From NCBI GenBank assembly GCA_025370845.1, contig JAMXFF010000017.1:74104-138103 (forward strand): DNA of 64,000 nt, written 5' to 3'. Of this stretch, positions 9,601 through 18,999 are shown piece by piece. The DNA is from Laspinema palackyanum D2a (GTDB lineage: Bacteria > Cyanobacteriota > Cyanobacteriia > Cyanobacteriales > Laspinemataceae). The notes under the pieces were generated by a model. It ran no database searches and was not told where the DNA came from. It saw nothing but the letters and a program-made list of their open reading frames with translations. The position numbers and the translations under genes are program-made. The stretch's first letter is position 1. Every line of letters begins with the position of its first letter.

Positions 9601-11360
9601 AAGAAGAAGTGCCGAACTTCAGAACTCCAGTCAGCGGCCAATTTATTGCGGAATACGCCCATTCCACCAACGATTCTGAACTTTTAGGACTCGTCACGGG
9701 AGAGGCGTACCGCTTTGAATTAAATGCCATTGGCGGCCCTTTTTCTAGTCGCTTATATTATCGAAATACGGATGAAGGATTTGCCAACGATGCCACGGTG
9801 AGTTTTGTGCCAGGACAAACGCGGTATGGGGCTTTATTAAATAGTCGGTTAACCAATTCGACTCTGTTACAGTTTGCCTATGACCATGAGAAAAACTTTG
9901 GCAATTCTCCCCGTCCGATTAGTGTGATAGAGGATTTTTTAACCCCCAGACGAGAACCCATTCCAGGCAGTGGACTCAATAACTCGTTAACCACCATTTC
10001 TGCCGGATTGCAGCAGACCATTGGACGGGCAAACTTGGGATTAGATTGGGTGTGGAGAAACCGGAAAGATGAGGTGGCAACCAGTCCCTTAGATGCGACC
10101 TCTTCTCAGTTGCGATCGCGCTTCTCTATGCCGATTACCGATAGGATTAGCATTCGGGCGCAAAATGAATTTAACCTCTTAAAAGAAGAGGATGTTGTTT
10201 ATCCTGATCGCACCATCTTAGGGTTAGATTGGCGCTTAGTTCCAGGAGTTACCTTAGAATTGAATCAAGTCTGGTTTACTGGGGGAGAATTTGAAGACAA
10301 TTCCATCACCAGTCTCAACCTTAACGGGGATTACAACGTTACGGAAGATACCATCGTCACCGGGCGCTATTCCTTTATTGATGGACAGACAATGGGGGCG
10401 GCATTAGGATTACAACATGGGTGGACAGTCTTCCCGGGATTTCGAGTTAATTTTGCTTATGAACACGTCTTTGGTTCCCTCTTCAGTCGCACAGGTGCTG
10501 GGAGTGAATTTGCTCAACCTTATGCACCGGGACAGAGTGCTGCTGCATTAGGAATTCTCAGCGGAGACAGTTACAGTGTAGGGTTTGACTATACCGGAAA
10601 TCCAGACTTTGCTGCTAGTGCCCGATATGAACATCGGTTTTCCAGTAGTGGCAACAATACAGTGATTTCCGCAGCAGCATCGGGTAAACTTACGGACTCC
10701 TTGTCTGTCCTCACCCGCTATCAACAGGCATCGTCATCCAATCAATTGTTTGATGAAATGGGGGATACCGTGAATTTGCGAATGGGGTTAGCCTATCGGA
10801 ATCCCAACAGTGATAAATTTAATGCTTTATTGCGGTATGATTATCGCCAGAATCCGGCGTTGATACCCGATTCGATATTATTTGAATCTGGGACGCGATC
10901 GCGAGACCATACCTTTGCCTTAGAGAGCATTTATGCCCCGAATTGGCGATGGGAATTTTACGGAAAAACTGCGTTAAGGCAAAGTACCTCATACCTCGCC
11001 GATGATTTAGCAGGCACAAGTTTAGTGTCCTTAAATCAGTTAAGGGCAACCTATCGATTAGGATATCGCTGGGATATTATGGGCGAAGGCAGATGGATAC
11101 ATCAAACTAACGCGAATTATGATGAATGGGGAGTGGTAGCAGAGGTGGGATATTATTTAACCCCGGATTTGAGAATCGGGTTAGGGTACGTCTTCGGCAA
11201 AGTCAGCGATCGCGACTTCAATGGCGATCGGTCCGCCTCCGGTCCTTACCTAGGCTTAACCGTCAAATTAAACGAACTCTGGCCCGGATTTGGACAGGTA
11301 ATTCCTCCACCAGCAGCAGAGGGAGTTCGACCGCAACCCATCGATAATTCTAATCCATAA
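6675..11360 (+). CDS. Giant outer-membrane beta-barrel protein with Big-like domains and 49-residue repeats
   Basis: A 1561-residue protein with a short signal peptide ending GFAQ|LSPT. Residues about 53-224 are near-identical 49-residue repeats beginning PQILLLTEHLQSATGSDEKL. Residues about 440-540 and 545-650 look like Ig/Big-type modules (RILSPTPGEILGVPATPIIVQFP; KRVPADGRSIVNIQGRLLDENG, a Big_1/invasin-like opening). From about residue 655 to the end alternating strands with aromatic girdles (LVTGGINLRFGRRGLDYWGRLRDFL, SARYEHRF, WDIMGEGRWIHQTNA, YYLTPDLRIGLGYVFG) resemble a large outer-membrane barrel. A short Pro-rich tail follows rather than a terminal Phe. It is the fourth gene of the cluster, with GGAGG 10 bases before its ATG. 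It is the likely outer-membrane anchor or exporter for the DUF11 proteins beside it (inference). Confidence 0.75.
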   Translation: MHFQSKFSHLSFNGSLVLPVAAFLFPLPGFAQLSPTQVTFDLGSGLASSPQQPQILLLPEYLQSATGSDEKLSEIETTAGNAFPETVPDAANSSNIPGENLPQILLLTEHLQSATGSDEKLSEIETTSENAFPEIVPDAANSSNIPGENLPQILLLTEYLQSATDSDEKLSEIETTAGNAFPETVPDAANSSNIPGENLPQILLLTEHLQSVTGPDEKLSEIETMDPELGPIFPIASSDPGMFLSPEIIQNIGLLEAPRKFWNFQESSNISELSGKKYLGNVATIRETDVAVLFNTAENLCKRGVFCVNSARSDVTTNVVTNVAVAGHNLLQFAPNNVATFVITENLSDVYPLKSAIWLENTEFTRITDIVDRLTNVATVSSQDSLNLAINLGGGENSENFQFQTQDPLSPIIAEGNPGSRVTGENLETAREAIAQSESGIRILSPTPGEILGVPATPIIVQFPEGTEIELLVNGNPVSSDAVGQTERDSNTGLVTQTWVGIPLQDGENAIAIRVVGATVNESLVTVFVSGGAAEIAVETVEKRVPADGRSIVNIQGRLLDENGKLVERETEITLSASAGEFIGEDLNLDQAGFQVPVIAGEFTAQLQSPLDAQTVRIRAATDTETIAGRSLEAFTQMQFDTYLRPSLVTGGINLRFGRRGLDYWGRLRDFLPPDENNEFKLDVTGAAFATGELGGWLFTGAYNSERSLNCDCSGNRRRLFSDTQFSEQNYPLYGDASTVQATAPSSDSVFLRFERSSAEENAGLDYLMWGNYGTSEFANESQQFTALTRALQGFKGNYNWGQFQVSALFANDVQGFQRDAIAPDGTSGFYFLSHRLVIPGSENLFLELEELGRPGNIVRRQQLNRGSDYEIDYDRGSILFRRPLLRTDVVTVNGVETVVARRIVATYQHEDLDGNTNLWGGRVRYNFSRDFNTPGWLGATYLRQNQGIRDFELYGADFMLTFGKEAPQEITDYREEEVPNFRTPVSGQFIAEYAHSTNDSELLGLVTGEAYRFELNAIGGPFSSRLYYRNTDEGFANDATVSFVPGQTRYGALLNSRLTNSTLLQFAYDHEKNFGNSPRPISVIEDFLTPRREPIPGSGLNNSLTTISAGLQQTIGRANLGLDWVWRNRKDEVATSPLDATSSQLRSRFSMPITDRISIRAQNEFNLLKEEDVVYPDRTILGLDWRLVPGVTLELNQVWFTGGEFEDNSITSLNLNGDYNVTEDTIVTGRYSFIDGQTMGAALGLQHGWTVFPGFRVNFAYEHVFGSLFSRTGAGSEFAQPYAPGQSAAALGILSGDSYSVGFDYTGNPDFAASARYEHRFSSSGNNTVISAAASGKLTDSLSVLTRYQQASSSNQLFDEMGDTVNLRMGLAYRNPNSDKFNALLRYDYRQNPALIPDSILFESGTRSRDHTFALESIYAPNWRWEFYGKTALRQSTSYLADDLAGTSLVSLNQLRATYRLGYRWDIMGEGRWIHQTNANYDEWGVVAEVGYYLTPDLRIGLGYVFGKVSDRDFNGDRSASGPYLGLTVKLNELWPGFGQVIPPPAAEGVRPQPIDNSNP
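6831..7346 (+). repeat. Tandem 147-bp coding repeat, about 3.5 copies
   Basis: Units begin at 6831, 6978, 7125 and 7272 with CCTCAGATACTGTTGTT, exactly 147 bases apart (49 codons). Copies differ by only a few bases, and the fourth diverges after ACAATGG near 7346. In-frame, so copy-number change would lengthen or shorten the protein without a frameshift. Confidence 0.95.
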
Positions 11361-11413
11361 AACTTGTGGCTCTGGTCATCAACCGGGAATTTTCTGATAC
11401 TTGTTAAAACTCC

Positions 11414-13903
11414 ATGAAAATCTTAACCTCTAACTCCAACTCCCACCGAACTTTACTAAGCCCATTTTGGAAAAAAATACTAGGGCTTCTACCGATCTTA
11501 GGCGCAATTATATATCCAGCCTCGCTCAAAGCCCAAACCCCGGTACCACCCGACTTCATTAACCGGCCTTTTACGCCCCGATTTGAGGCTTTAGATAGAG
11601 GTGACCAGATTATTATTGGAAATACGGTTATGGAGTGTGATCCAGGTGGTTCAAATGGGGCTTCCTGTGACACAGGACCAGGCGGTACTGGGGGTTCTCA
11701 GGATAATAACAGCTTCTCTATGAAGTATGTGGATAAAGATGTTGATCCTAATACCTTTAATTCTAGTAGCGCCACTTTAACATTACCACCCGAGGTAACT
11801 AAGGAACAAGTCCTCTGGGCGGGCCTATATTGGGGTGCAGATTTGCAGTATCTAAAAACTGCTTCCGAACAGATTACCCCTTCCCCTGGGTGTCCAACAA
11901 ATATAGGTTTTACTATTAATTCCCAAGCTGATTACGAAAGCTGTCAAGCGAATCGGGTGCGACTACAAACCCCAACATCAGTAGGATATCAAACTGTAAT
12001 AGCAGAACAATTTGATTTTGGTAATTATGGTTCTGTTGGTCGAGGTAGACGCTATCAAGGCATCGCCGATGTAACCACCCTCGTAAAAGCAGGTGGAAAT
12101 GGAACTTACACCGTTGCTAACATTCAAGCAAGTAGCGGTAGCGGTGAGTCGGGTTTCTATGGAGGATGGGGCTTAGTTGTCATTTACCGAGATCCGACTA
12201 GCGAATTTGGTAGAATTATCGTTTATGATGGATTTGCATTGGTCAACAATAATCGATGTTTAGCTATTAACAATATTACAGGATTCCGGACTCCAGAAAG
12301 TGGAAATTTTGCAGCACGGTTGGGGATGATTGCGTACGAGGGTGATCAGTTGACATTAGGTGATAACGAGAAATTTGAATTAAATATAACTACTTTAGTT
12401 GATGCTTCTAATCCTGCCAATAACTTTTTCAATAGTTCTATTAGTGGACCCAGTACAATCCCAAGAAATCCTAACTATACCAATAATTTTGGGTTTGATT
12501 CTGATAATCTGATTATAACCAATGCTCAAAATTATTTTGGGTATAATGCCACCTCTGCAAATGTCACATTTTGTACTGGGTTAGATGGATATTCACCGGG
12601 GTTACTAACGTTTTCTACCCAGACCCAAGTAGCTGACTTAAGGTTAAGCAAAACAGTTGACAACCCGACTCCAAATCGGGGAAGTAACGTCACCTTCAGG
12701 TTGACCTTAACGAATGATGGGCCAGATACTGCCACCAAAGTGGCGGTTTTGGATCAATTGCCAGCAGGGTTAACCTTTGTCTCTTCTACTCCTAGTCAAG
12801 GAACCTATAATAACAGTACAGGGATATGGACTGTAGGCGCAGTGGCTAACAAAGGGGTTGCTACATTAGATATTGTGGCAACAGTAACAACCACAAACCC
12901 TATCGTCAACACAGCTCAAGTCAGTGCATCGGACCAGCCTGATATTGATTCAACTCCTAATAATAATATCCCCAGTGAAGATGACCAAGCTAGTGTCACA
13001 GTTACTGGTCAAGAGTCTGATTTGAGCATCAGCAAATCTGTCGATAATCTAAGACCAACTGGAGGAGATACTATCGCCTATACGATTACGCTAACTAACA
13101 ACGGACCTAGTAACGCAACCGGAGTACAAATTACCGATCAACTCCCATCAGGATTAACTTATATATCTGACGATAGGGAGGGGGCATATAATCCAACAAC
13201 GGGTCTCTGGACTGTGGGAACCCTTAATAATGGAGCTACTATAACGTTAACTATTCGTGCTAGAGTAAATCCAGTTAATGAAGTTCCTAACACAGGTTCT
13301 ACAATCACCAACGTGGCACGAGTTAGTGGTTCTGATCAGGTTGATCCAAACCCGGACAATAATCAGGATAATGAAGTTATTGTTCCGGTATGGGTTCCGA
13401 ATTTAGAGTTACAAAAGCGAATTACACGGGTTAATGGAACGGTTTATAATCAAGCGGAACCCGGAATTCTCACAAACTGGCCCCCAAATTTTGTGCGAGG
13501 GATTACGAATCCCACTAATATTTTGCCTGGAGATGAAGTGGAATATACAATTTATTTCCTGTCTGCGGGGAGTGCGCCTCTGAATAATGCGGTGGTCTGT
13601 GACCCCTTGCAAAATTTCCAAACCTTTCTCCCTAATACCTTTAATGGTCAAACTCCTACAGAAGGAGCTTTTGGGGCTGAGGTGGGGATTGCGTTGGCGG
13701 TAAATCCTCCCAATCCAGATTTACCAACGGCCTATCTGAGAAGTGCGAACAGTGCGAGTAACCGAGGCCGATTTTATCCTTCAGGAATTACAGCACCTCC
13801 AGCCTGTAGTCTGCCGAATGTGAGAGGGGCGGTGGTTGTGGATATTGGTAACCTGGCGGCGGGTGACTATGGCTTTATCCGCTTCCGCGTTAGAATAGAT
13901 TGA
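11414..13903 (+). CDS. Exported protein with DUF11 tandem domains, last gene of surface cluster
   Basis: An 829-residue exported protein; signal peptide KKILGLLPILGAIIYPASLKAQ. Residues about 50-395 form a large beta-rich domain (VLWAGLYWGADLQYL, IADVTTLVKAGGNGTYTVANIQ, GFYGGWGLVVIYRDP) of a type often placed before DUF11 modules in bacterial surface proteins. Two clear DUF11 modules follow: about 406-525 (DLRLSKTVDNPTPNRGSNVTFRLTLTNDGPDTATKVAVLDQLPAGLTF) and about 535-660 (DLSISKSVDNLRPTGGDTIAYTITLTNNGPSNATGVQITDQLPSGL). A third, divergent C-terminal part has ILPGDEVEYTIYFLSAGSAPLNNAVVCDPL. It follows the barrel gene by 53 bases. AT content is a little higher than in the first three genes. 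Likely surface-displayed. Confidence 0.8.
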   Translation: MKILTSNSNSHRTLLSPFWKKILGLLPILGAIIYPASLKAQTPVPPDFINRPFTPRFEALDRGDQIIIGNTVMECDPGGSNGASCDTGPGGTGGSQDNNSFSMKYVDKDVDPNTFNSSSATLTLPPEVTKEQVLWAGLYWGADLQYLKTASEQITPSPGCPTNIGFTINSQADYESCQANRVRLQTPTSVGYQTVIAEQFDFGNYGSVGRGRRYQGIADVTTLVKAGGNGTYTVANIQASSGSGESGFYGGWGLVVIYRDPTSEFGRIIVYDGFALVNNNRCLAINNITGFRTPESGNFAARLGMIAYEGDQLTLGDNEKFELNITTLVDASNPANNFFNSSISGPSTIPRNPNYTNNFGFDSDNLIITNAQNYFGYNATSANVTFCTGLDGYSPGLLTFSTQTQVADLRLSKTVDNPTPNRGSNVTFRLTLTNDGPDTATKVAVLDQLPAGLTFVSSTPSQGTYNNSTGIWTVGAVANKGVATLDIVATVTTTNPIVNTAQVSASDQPDIDSTPNNNIPSEDDQASVTVTGQESDLSISKSVDNLRPTGGDTIAYTITLTNNGPSNATGVQITDQLPSGLTYISDDREGAYNPTTGLWTVGTLNNGATITLTIRARVNPVNEVPNTGSTITNVARVSGSDQVDPNPDNNQDNEVIVPVWVPNLELQKRITRVNGTVYNQAEPGILTNWPPNFVRGITNPTNILPGDEVEYTIYFLSAGSAPLNNAVVCDPLQNFQTFLPNTFNGQTPTEGAFGAEVGIALAVNPPNPDLPTAYLRSANSASNRGRFYPSGITAPPACSLPNVRGAVVVDIGNLAAGDYGFIRFRVRID

Positions 13904-13907
13904 GCGA

Positions 13908-14314
13908 GTGTTGGGGAGGGTACAAGAGTAAGTTTTTACGCTTAAGAACACCTCCGGTCCCCTCCCCTTGGCAAGGGGAGGGTTTAGGGTGGGGTTCTTC
14001 TTGGGCGATTCCCTACGGGAGAGCTTCCGCTTACCGCCACGTCACCCATTATTGGAGGCGATTCCCTACGGGAGAGCTTCCGCTTACCGCGCCTGTATGC
14101 AGCCGGGTGCCAACCTCTTTCTTCTTGTCGTGGCAAAGCCATGTCAACGCCGACACCCTCCACCCACTCATTCCTCCTGACCTGGCTTTGCTTTCGTCAG
14201 GAGGACCCCACCCTAACCCTCCCCTTGCCAAGGGGAGGGGACCGGAGGTGCTCTCAAGTGTGAGATAAATCCCTTGAACGTAAAAAAACTACTCTTGTAA
14301 GGTGTTGGGGAGGG
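13908..14314. mobile_element. MITE-like element copy 1 with flanking 13-bp direct repeat
   Basis: The element runs 13921-14300. Its ends are inverted: TACAAGAGTAAGTTTTTACG at the left and TAAAAAAACTACTCTTGTA at the right. Inside lies a second, longer inverted pair of about 46 bases (13948-13994 with 14205-14250; key part CCCCTCCCCTTG/CAAGGGGAGGGG). The centre has two direct copies of a GCGATTCCCTACGGGAGAGC segment (about 14006 and 14058). GTGTTGGGGAGGG occurs immediately on both sides (13908-13920 and 14302-14314), as expected for a target-site duplication. No transposase is encoded; open frames across it are low-complexity artefacts. Confidence 0.7.
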
Positions 14315-14374
14315 GCAATCGGGCGTTGTCCCGGCGTTCCCTCCCAGTTATCCCAGCCGATCGCCGGTGTATTT

Positions 14375-14881
14375 ATGACTTCTTTCCCTCATCCCATCCC
14401 CACCCTACTGTTCCCCCGAATGGCATCGGGGATGGCGATCGCTGTCCTAATTTCCGCTTGCACTCCTACAAATCCCACTGTCCCTACCCAATGGCAGACT
14501 TATCAAAATCAGCGCTTTGGGTTCGAGTTTCCCTATCCCCAAGATTGGGTCGCACTCCCTCCCCCCACGAATCAGGATGGACGTGCGTTTCATGAACCCG
14601 ATTACCCCAATATCGAAATTAGAGGATGGGGAACCCTGAAACTCACGGGATTAGAGGAGGCAGAGGAAAGCTCAACGGTTCCTAAGTCTAACTTCACCAC
14701 GGAACAGGGATTACCGGCATTGTTGGAGGTGGAAGTGGGGACCGAAGAAAGTGTGATGAGAATGACCCTGGAATCGGGAGATGTGATTTATACTTGGCAA
14801 GGCCGATCGCCTAAAGACCGATTTGGGGAGTATTACTCTTTATTTTATGCGATCGCCCAAAATTACCGCGTCACCCCCTAA
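14375..14881 (+). CDS. Predicted lipoprotein, PsbP/Mog1-like fold possible
   Basis: A protein of up to 168 residues. The hydrophobic segment MASGMAIAVLISAC ends in a lipobox-like ISAC, so the Cys at about residue 29 is probably lipid-modified; the start may be the internal Met17. The mature part opens with YQNQRFGFEFPYPQDW, a GFxFxYPxxW pattern shared by PsbP-like and DUF1795/Mog1-like proteins that often occur as cyanobacterial thylakoid or periplasmic lipoproteins. The rest (LPALLEVEVGTEESVMRMTLESGDVIYTW, then FYAIAQNYRVTP) fits that small alpha/beta fold. It stands alone between the MITE copy and a methyltransferase. Function unknown; the PsbP relation is a guess from the pattern. Confidence 0.7.
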   Translation: MTSFPHPIPTLLFPRMASGMAIAVLISACTPTNPTVPTQWQTYQNQRFGFEFPYPQDWVALPPPTNQDGRAFHEPDYPNIEIRGWGTLKLTGLEEAEESSTVPKSNFTTEQGLPALLEVEVGTEESVMRMTLESGDVIYTWQGRSPKDRFGEYYSLFYAIAQNYRVTP

Positions 14882-14953
14882 AACGGCCACAGTCAGCCAT
14901 CTTGGAAATCAAACCCGTTCAAATCATATCCTCAACTTTAGGAGAACCAAACT

Positions 14954-15571
14954 GTGACTCACCCGGAAATCCTCAAAAAACAAAAACTTTTTGACCGTTG
15001 GGCATCGACTTACGATATCCTGTTTACAACTATCTTTTATCAAGCCCTGCATAAAAGATTACTGGATTATCTGCAATTGCCCGACTCTCCCAATGTGCTA
15101 GACCTCGGATGCGGGACGGGTCGATTGCTCGATCGCCTTGCAGAGGAATTTCCCACCCTGCGCGGCACAGGATTTGACCTTTCCCCCGAAATGATTCACC
15201 AAGCGAGACAAAAAAAGCGCGATCGCCATCGTCCCCGCCTGATTTTCATCGAAGGAAACGCCGAACAACTCCCCTTCACCGACCAACAATTTGATACCGT
15301 TTTCAATACCATTAGTTTTTTACATTACCCCAATCCCAGTCGCGTTTTATCCGAAGTCAACCGCGTCTTGTCCTCTAGGGGAAAATACTACTTAGTTGAT
15401 TTCACCCCCCTGGGACAAAAAATGTCTCATACTTTGGGAGTCTCTCCCGCCAATATTTACCTCTACTCCCGGGAAAGGCGCGAACAACTCGGGAGAGAAG
15501 CAAGACTCCAATGCCGGGGACATTACTCCCTTCTCGGTCCCATCTGGCTGACTATTTTTACTAAAATATAG
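14954..15571 (+). CDS. Class I SAM-dependent methyltransferase
   Basis: A 205-residue soluble methyltransferase. The GTG start is set by TAGGAGAACC just upstream. Motif I, VLDLGCGTGRLLD (residues about 49-61), binds SAM. GFDLSPEMIHQAR is the acidic post-I strand, GNAEQLPFTDQQFDTVF is the usual motif II/III region, and VLSEVNRVLSSRGKYYLVDF the motif near the end of the core. It looks like the Methyltransf_11/UbiE-COQ5 group, so the substrate could be a quinone, lipid or small metabolite; the sequence does not decide. The C-terminus (ARLQCRGHYSLLGPIWLTIFTKI) is hydrophobic. No operon partner is evident. Confidence 0.85.
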   Translation: MTHPEILKKQKLFDRWASTYDILFTTIFYQALHKRLLDYLQLPDSPNVLDLGCGTGRLLDRLAEEFPTLRGTGFDLSPEMIHQARQKKRDRHRPRLIFIEGNAEQLPFTDQQFDTVFNTISFLHYPNPSRVLSEVNRVLSSRGKYYLVDFTPLGQKMSHTLGVSPANIYLYSRERREQLGREARLQCRGHYSLLGPIWLTIFTKI

Positions 15572-15641
15572 GGGAGTTTCTCCGAGAAAAAGGTTTTGAG
15601 TTTCCTGGATTTCTCCGGTTGAAGAATTAGAGTACAATAGG

Positions 15642-15822
15642 CAGATAAACAGAGTAAGTTGAGGTCTTTTTGCTCCATATCCCGAGCCCATCATAATCCC
15701 AGGGCTGCACCCGTGCAAGAGGCTATTTTCTAGCAACTGGCTGCCTATTTTCCGGTTCCGGACCCCAAAGCAGCCCTGAACCTAGAATAAACGATAGAAT
15801 GACCGATCGCCTGTCTTATCCT
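15642..15822 (+). ncRNA. Candidate 6S RNA (ssaA-like) or other long-hairpin regulatory RNA
   Basis: The 400-base gap after the methyltransferase carries a compact structured unit. A TACAAT -10 box sits at 15633-15638. From about 15644, GATAAACAG can pair with CTGTCTTATC at 15811-15820, one base bulged, closing a unit of about 180 bases. An inner perfect 8-bp stem, AGGGCTGC (15701-15708) with GCAGCCCT (15770-15777), carries further short helices. Length, a closing stem, a large unpaired centre and an apical arm are the layout of 6S RNA, which binds RNA polymerase holoenzyme. Identity rests on layout only, not on a covariance-model match. Confidence 0.42.
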
Positions 15823-15970
15823 AATTCAGGTTTTTGTCAAAATTAAGTTGACTCCATGAACCGGGCGATCGATAAAAAATGGAGCCGACCCTGCGGAATT
15901 ACTCCTTGGGTAATGAAGCACTTTTGGGTTAATCGGCTATCTTTGTACTAAATCCTAATAATCAGCGGCC

Positions 15971-17290
<1,320 letters not shown>

Positions 17291-17505
17291 CGGGGTTGTC
17301 AACGAAATCTCCCTAACCCGGGGGCAGAGATGGCCAGCTCGGGATTTACGAGGCAATGGCACTCGGTTGTTCTGATCGCGGTCATGCCTAAAATCATGAA
17401 CGCGATCGCCTCATTCTTTGGGGTGAATCTACCCAATTGCAGAAGAACGTTTCGGTTTCCAAAACTTAGAATAGATAATAACCATGCACATAGGAGAACG
17501 TTAGG

Positions 17506-18240
17506 ATGATTACTGACTCTCTCAAAAAGATCGGAATGACGATGTTCGTCGTCTGTGTGATGCAGATTGCCAGTTCAATCGGGCCTATATCAAGCTCAAG
17601 CGCACAAGAAGAGGGCGAGGAGTATGTCCCTCCTTTTTGCACCGGAGACGCTTCCGCTGGCCCAGTTAAGTGCAATTACAACAATGGGGATAACTACATT
17701 GGATCGTTTTCCAATGGCGTTCCCAACGGTAGAGGCATCTATGTATATGCCAATGGCGATCGCTATGAAGGACTCTTTAGCGGGGGTCGTCCCAACGGAG
17801 AGGGAACCTTCATTTTTGCCGATGATGCCCGCTACGAAGGTACATTTGAAAATGGCAATATTGTGAGGGGGAAAGCTATTTTTACCGATGGATCCCGCTA
17901 TGAAGGGCCTTTCCGCCTCGTTCAAGATCTCGGTAGCGGTGATATTAGCTCTCAACCTGCTGGACAAGGGCAATTTGTCTTCAGCAATGGCGATCGCTAT
18001 GTGGGAGAATTCTTTGCCGGACAGCCCTTTGGTCAGGGAACCCTCAACCGCGTGGATGGAACCCGCTGTCAAGGCCGGTTTTTTAATGAAAATTTGGACG
18101 CGAATGGGAGTTGTACCTTCCCCAATGGCACTCGGTATGAGGGCGAATTACGTCAAGGTCTTCCTCACGGTCAAGGTGTCTTGATTGATAGCGCTGGCAG
18201 ACGCTTCCCCGGACAGTTTCGCGAAGGCAAACGGATTTAA
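17506..18240 (+). CDS. Exported MORN-repeat protein
   Basis: A 244-residue protein with an N-terminal hydrophobic segment (IGMTMFVVCVMQIASSIGPISSSSAQ) that should act as a signal peptide. The mature part is built from MORN repeats (about 23 residues, YxGxxxNGxxxGxGxxxxxNG): NNGDNYIGSFSNGVPNGRG, ANGDRYEGLFSGGRPNGEG, DDARYEGTFENGNIVRGKA, DGSRYEGPF, SNGDRYVGEFFAGQPFGQG, VDGTRCQGRFFN, PNGTRYEGELRQGLPHGQG. MORN arrays form extended beta sheets that bind lipids or partners. Several cysteines (four in the mature part) could form disulfides outside the cytoplasm. TAGGAGAACGTTAGG upstream holds the ribosome site. It is a lone gene, ended by the HIP1-type terminator at 18321. Precise role unknown. Confidence 0.88.
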   Translation: MITDSLKKIGMTMFVVCVMQIASSIGPISSSSAQEEGEEYVPPFCTGDASAGPVKCNYNNGDNYIGSFSNGVPNGRGIYVYANGDRYEGLFSGGRPNGEGTFIFADDARYEGTFENGNIVRGKAIFTDGSRYEGPFRLVQDLGSGDISSQPAGQGQFVFSNGDRYVGEFFAGQPFGQGTLNRVDGTRCQGRFFNENLDANGSCTFPNGTRYEGELRQGLPHGQGVLIDSAGRRFPGQFREGKRI

Positions 18241-18320
18241 TTGGACCGCTCATCGGCCCGATTCTCCCCTAGGGAAATTCAATCGGCGCGATCGCCTCTT
18301 AAAACTAGAGCATTAATACC

Positions 18321-18350
18321 GAAAACCCCAAGCGATCGCCTGGGGTTTTC
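18321..18350. terminator. Intrinsic terminator with HIP1 in the loop
   Basis: GAAAACCCCA and TGGGGTTTTC form 10-bp arms around a GCGATCGC-containing centre (18331-18340). Symmetric A and T runs let it serve the MORN gene (+) and the convergent small gene (-). Confidence 0.8.
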
Positions 18351-18406
18351 TTGATTCTAGCTCCTATCATTCTGTAACTGGTTCCTTTGGTGACTCTCAA
18401 TCCACC

Positions 18407-18718
18407 CTAAATAACATTGCCCATTCTGCTGTTTAATTGAGCAATAAATTCTTTGAACTCTTGCTCCCGACTGTGACCTAAATCAGTTTCTAACCACTTC
18501 TGAACCGACTCCTGGACTTGTTTAATTCGAGTGTGTCCCGAACGATATTCATCAATCGCTTGAACTAATTCGCGATCGGATAAATTTTCCACCAAGGTGT
18601 TCAGATACGCTGCCGCAATCTGGGCCACTTCAGCTTCGGTTGCAGGGCCATCAGTCCCCTGGGTTTGATGTAATCTCATCGCGAGACGATTTAAGGCGTC
18701 ATAAGCTTGCTTGTTCAT
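18407..18718 (-). CDS. Small alpha-helical protein of unknown function
   Basis: A 103-residue acidic protein that I do not recognise. It is predicted almost wholly helical (AYDALNRLAMRLHQTQ, ATEAEVAQIAAAYLNTLVENLSDRELVQAIDEY, IKQVQESVQKWLETDLGHSREQEFKEFIAQLNSRMGNVI). It has no signal peptide, membrane segment or Cys. A GGAG lies about a dozen bases upstream of the ATG. Codon use and a clean start support a real gene; it converges on the MORN gene and shares its terminator. Nothing in the context points to a function. Confidence 0.75.
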   Translation of the reverse strand: MNKQAYDALNRLAMRLHQTQGTDGPATEAEVAQIAAAYLNTLVENLSDRELVQAIDEYRSGHTRIKQVQESVQKWLETDLGHSREQEFKEFIAQLNSRMGNVI

Positions 18719-18999
18719 TGTCCCATCTCCAATTGTCTATATGCTATGGATTGAATCCCTCAGTCTGGGGTGACTCTCCCGGGGTCTTGCCCTGGAGCAA
18801 TATCCTAGAGTCATTGTGCTGTAACCCTTTTGCCTAGATTCCCACCCTCAACTTCTCCCAACGGGTTGGTCTCCACTCCACCTGTAGGGGAAAGCCGAGA
18901 TATTTCTCCGCTAGATGTGGGGGTAGAAAACTTAAAGGTTTTCTTAATCCGGCTAGAATCCTTTAGGTTATATTCTAATCGTATATACTGATTGGAGAA

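Noticed and set aside
13900..14268. Open frame of 122 residues after the DUF11 gene
   Set aside because: It reads through the MITE-like inverted repeats and has low-complexity, nonsense composition.
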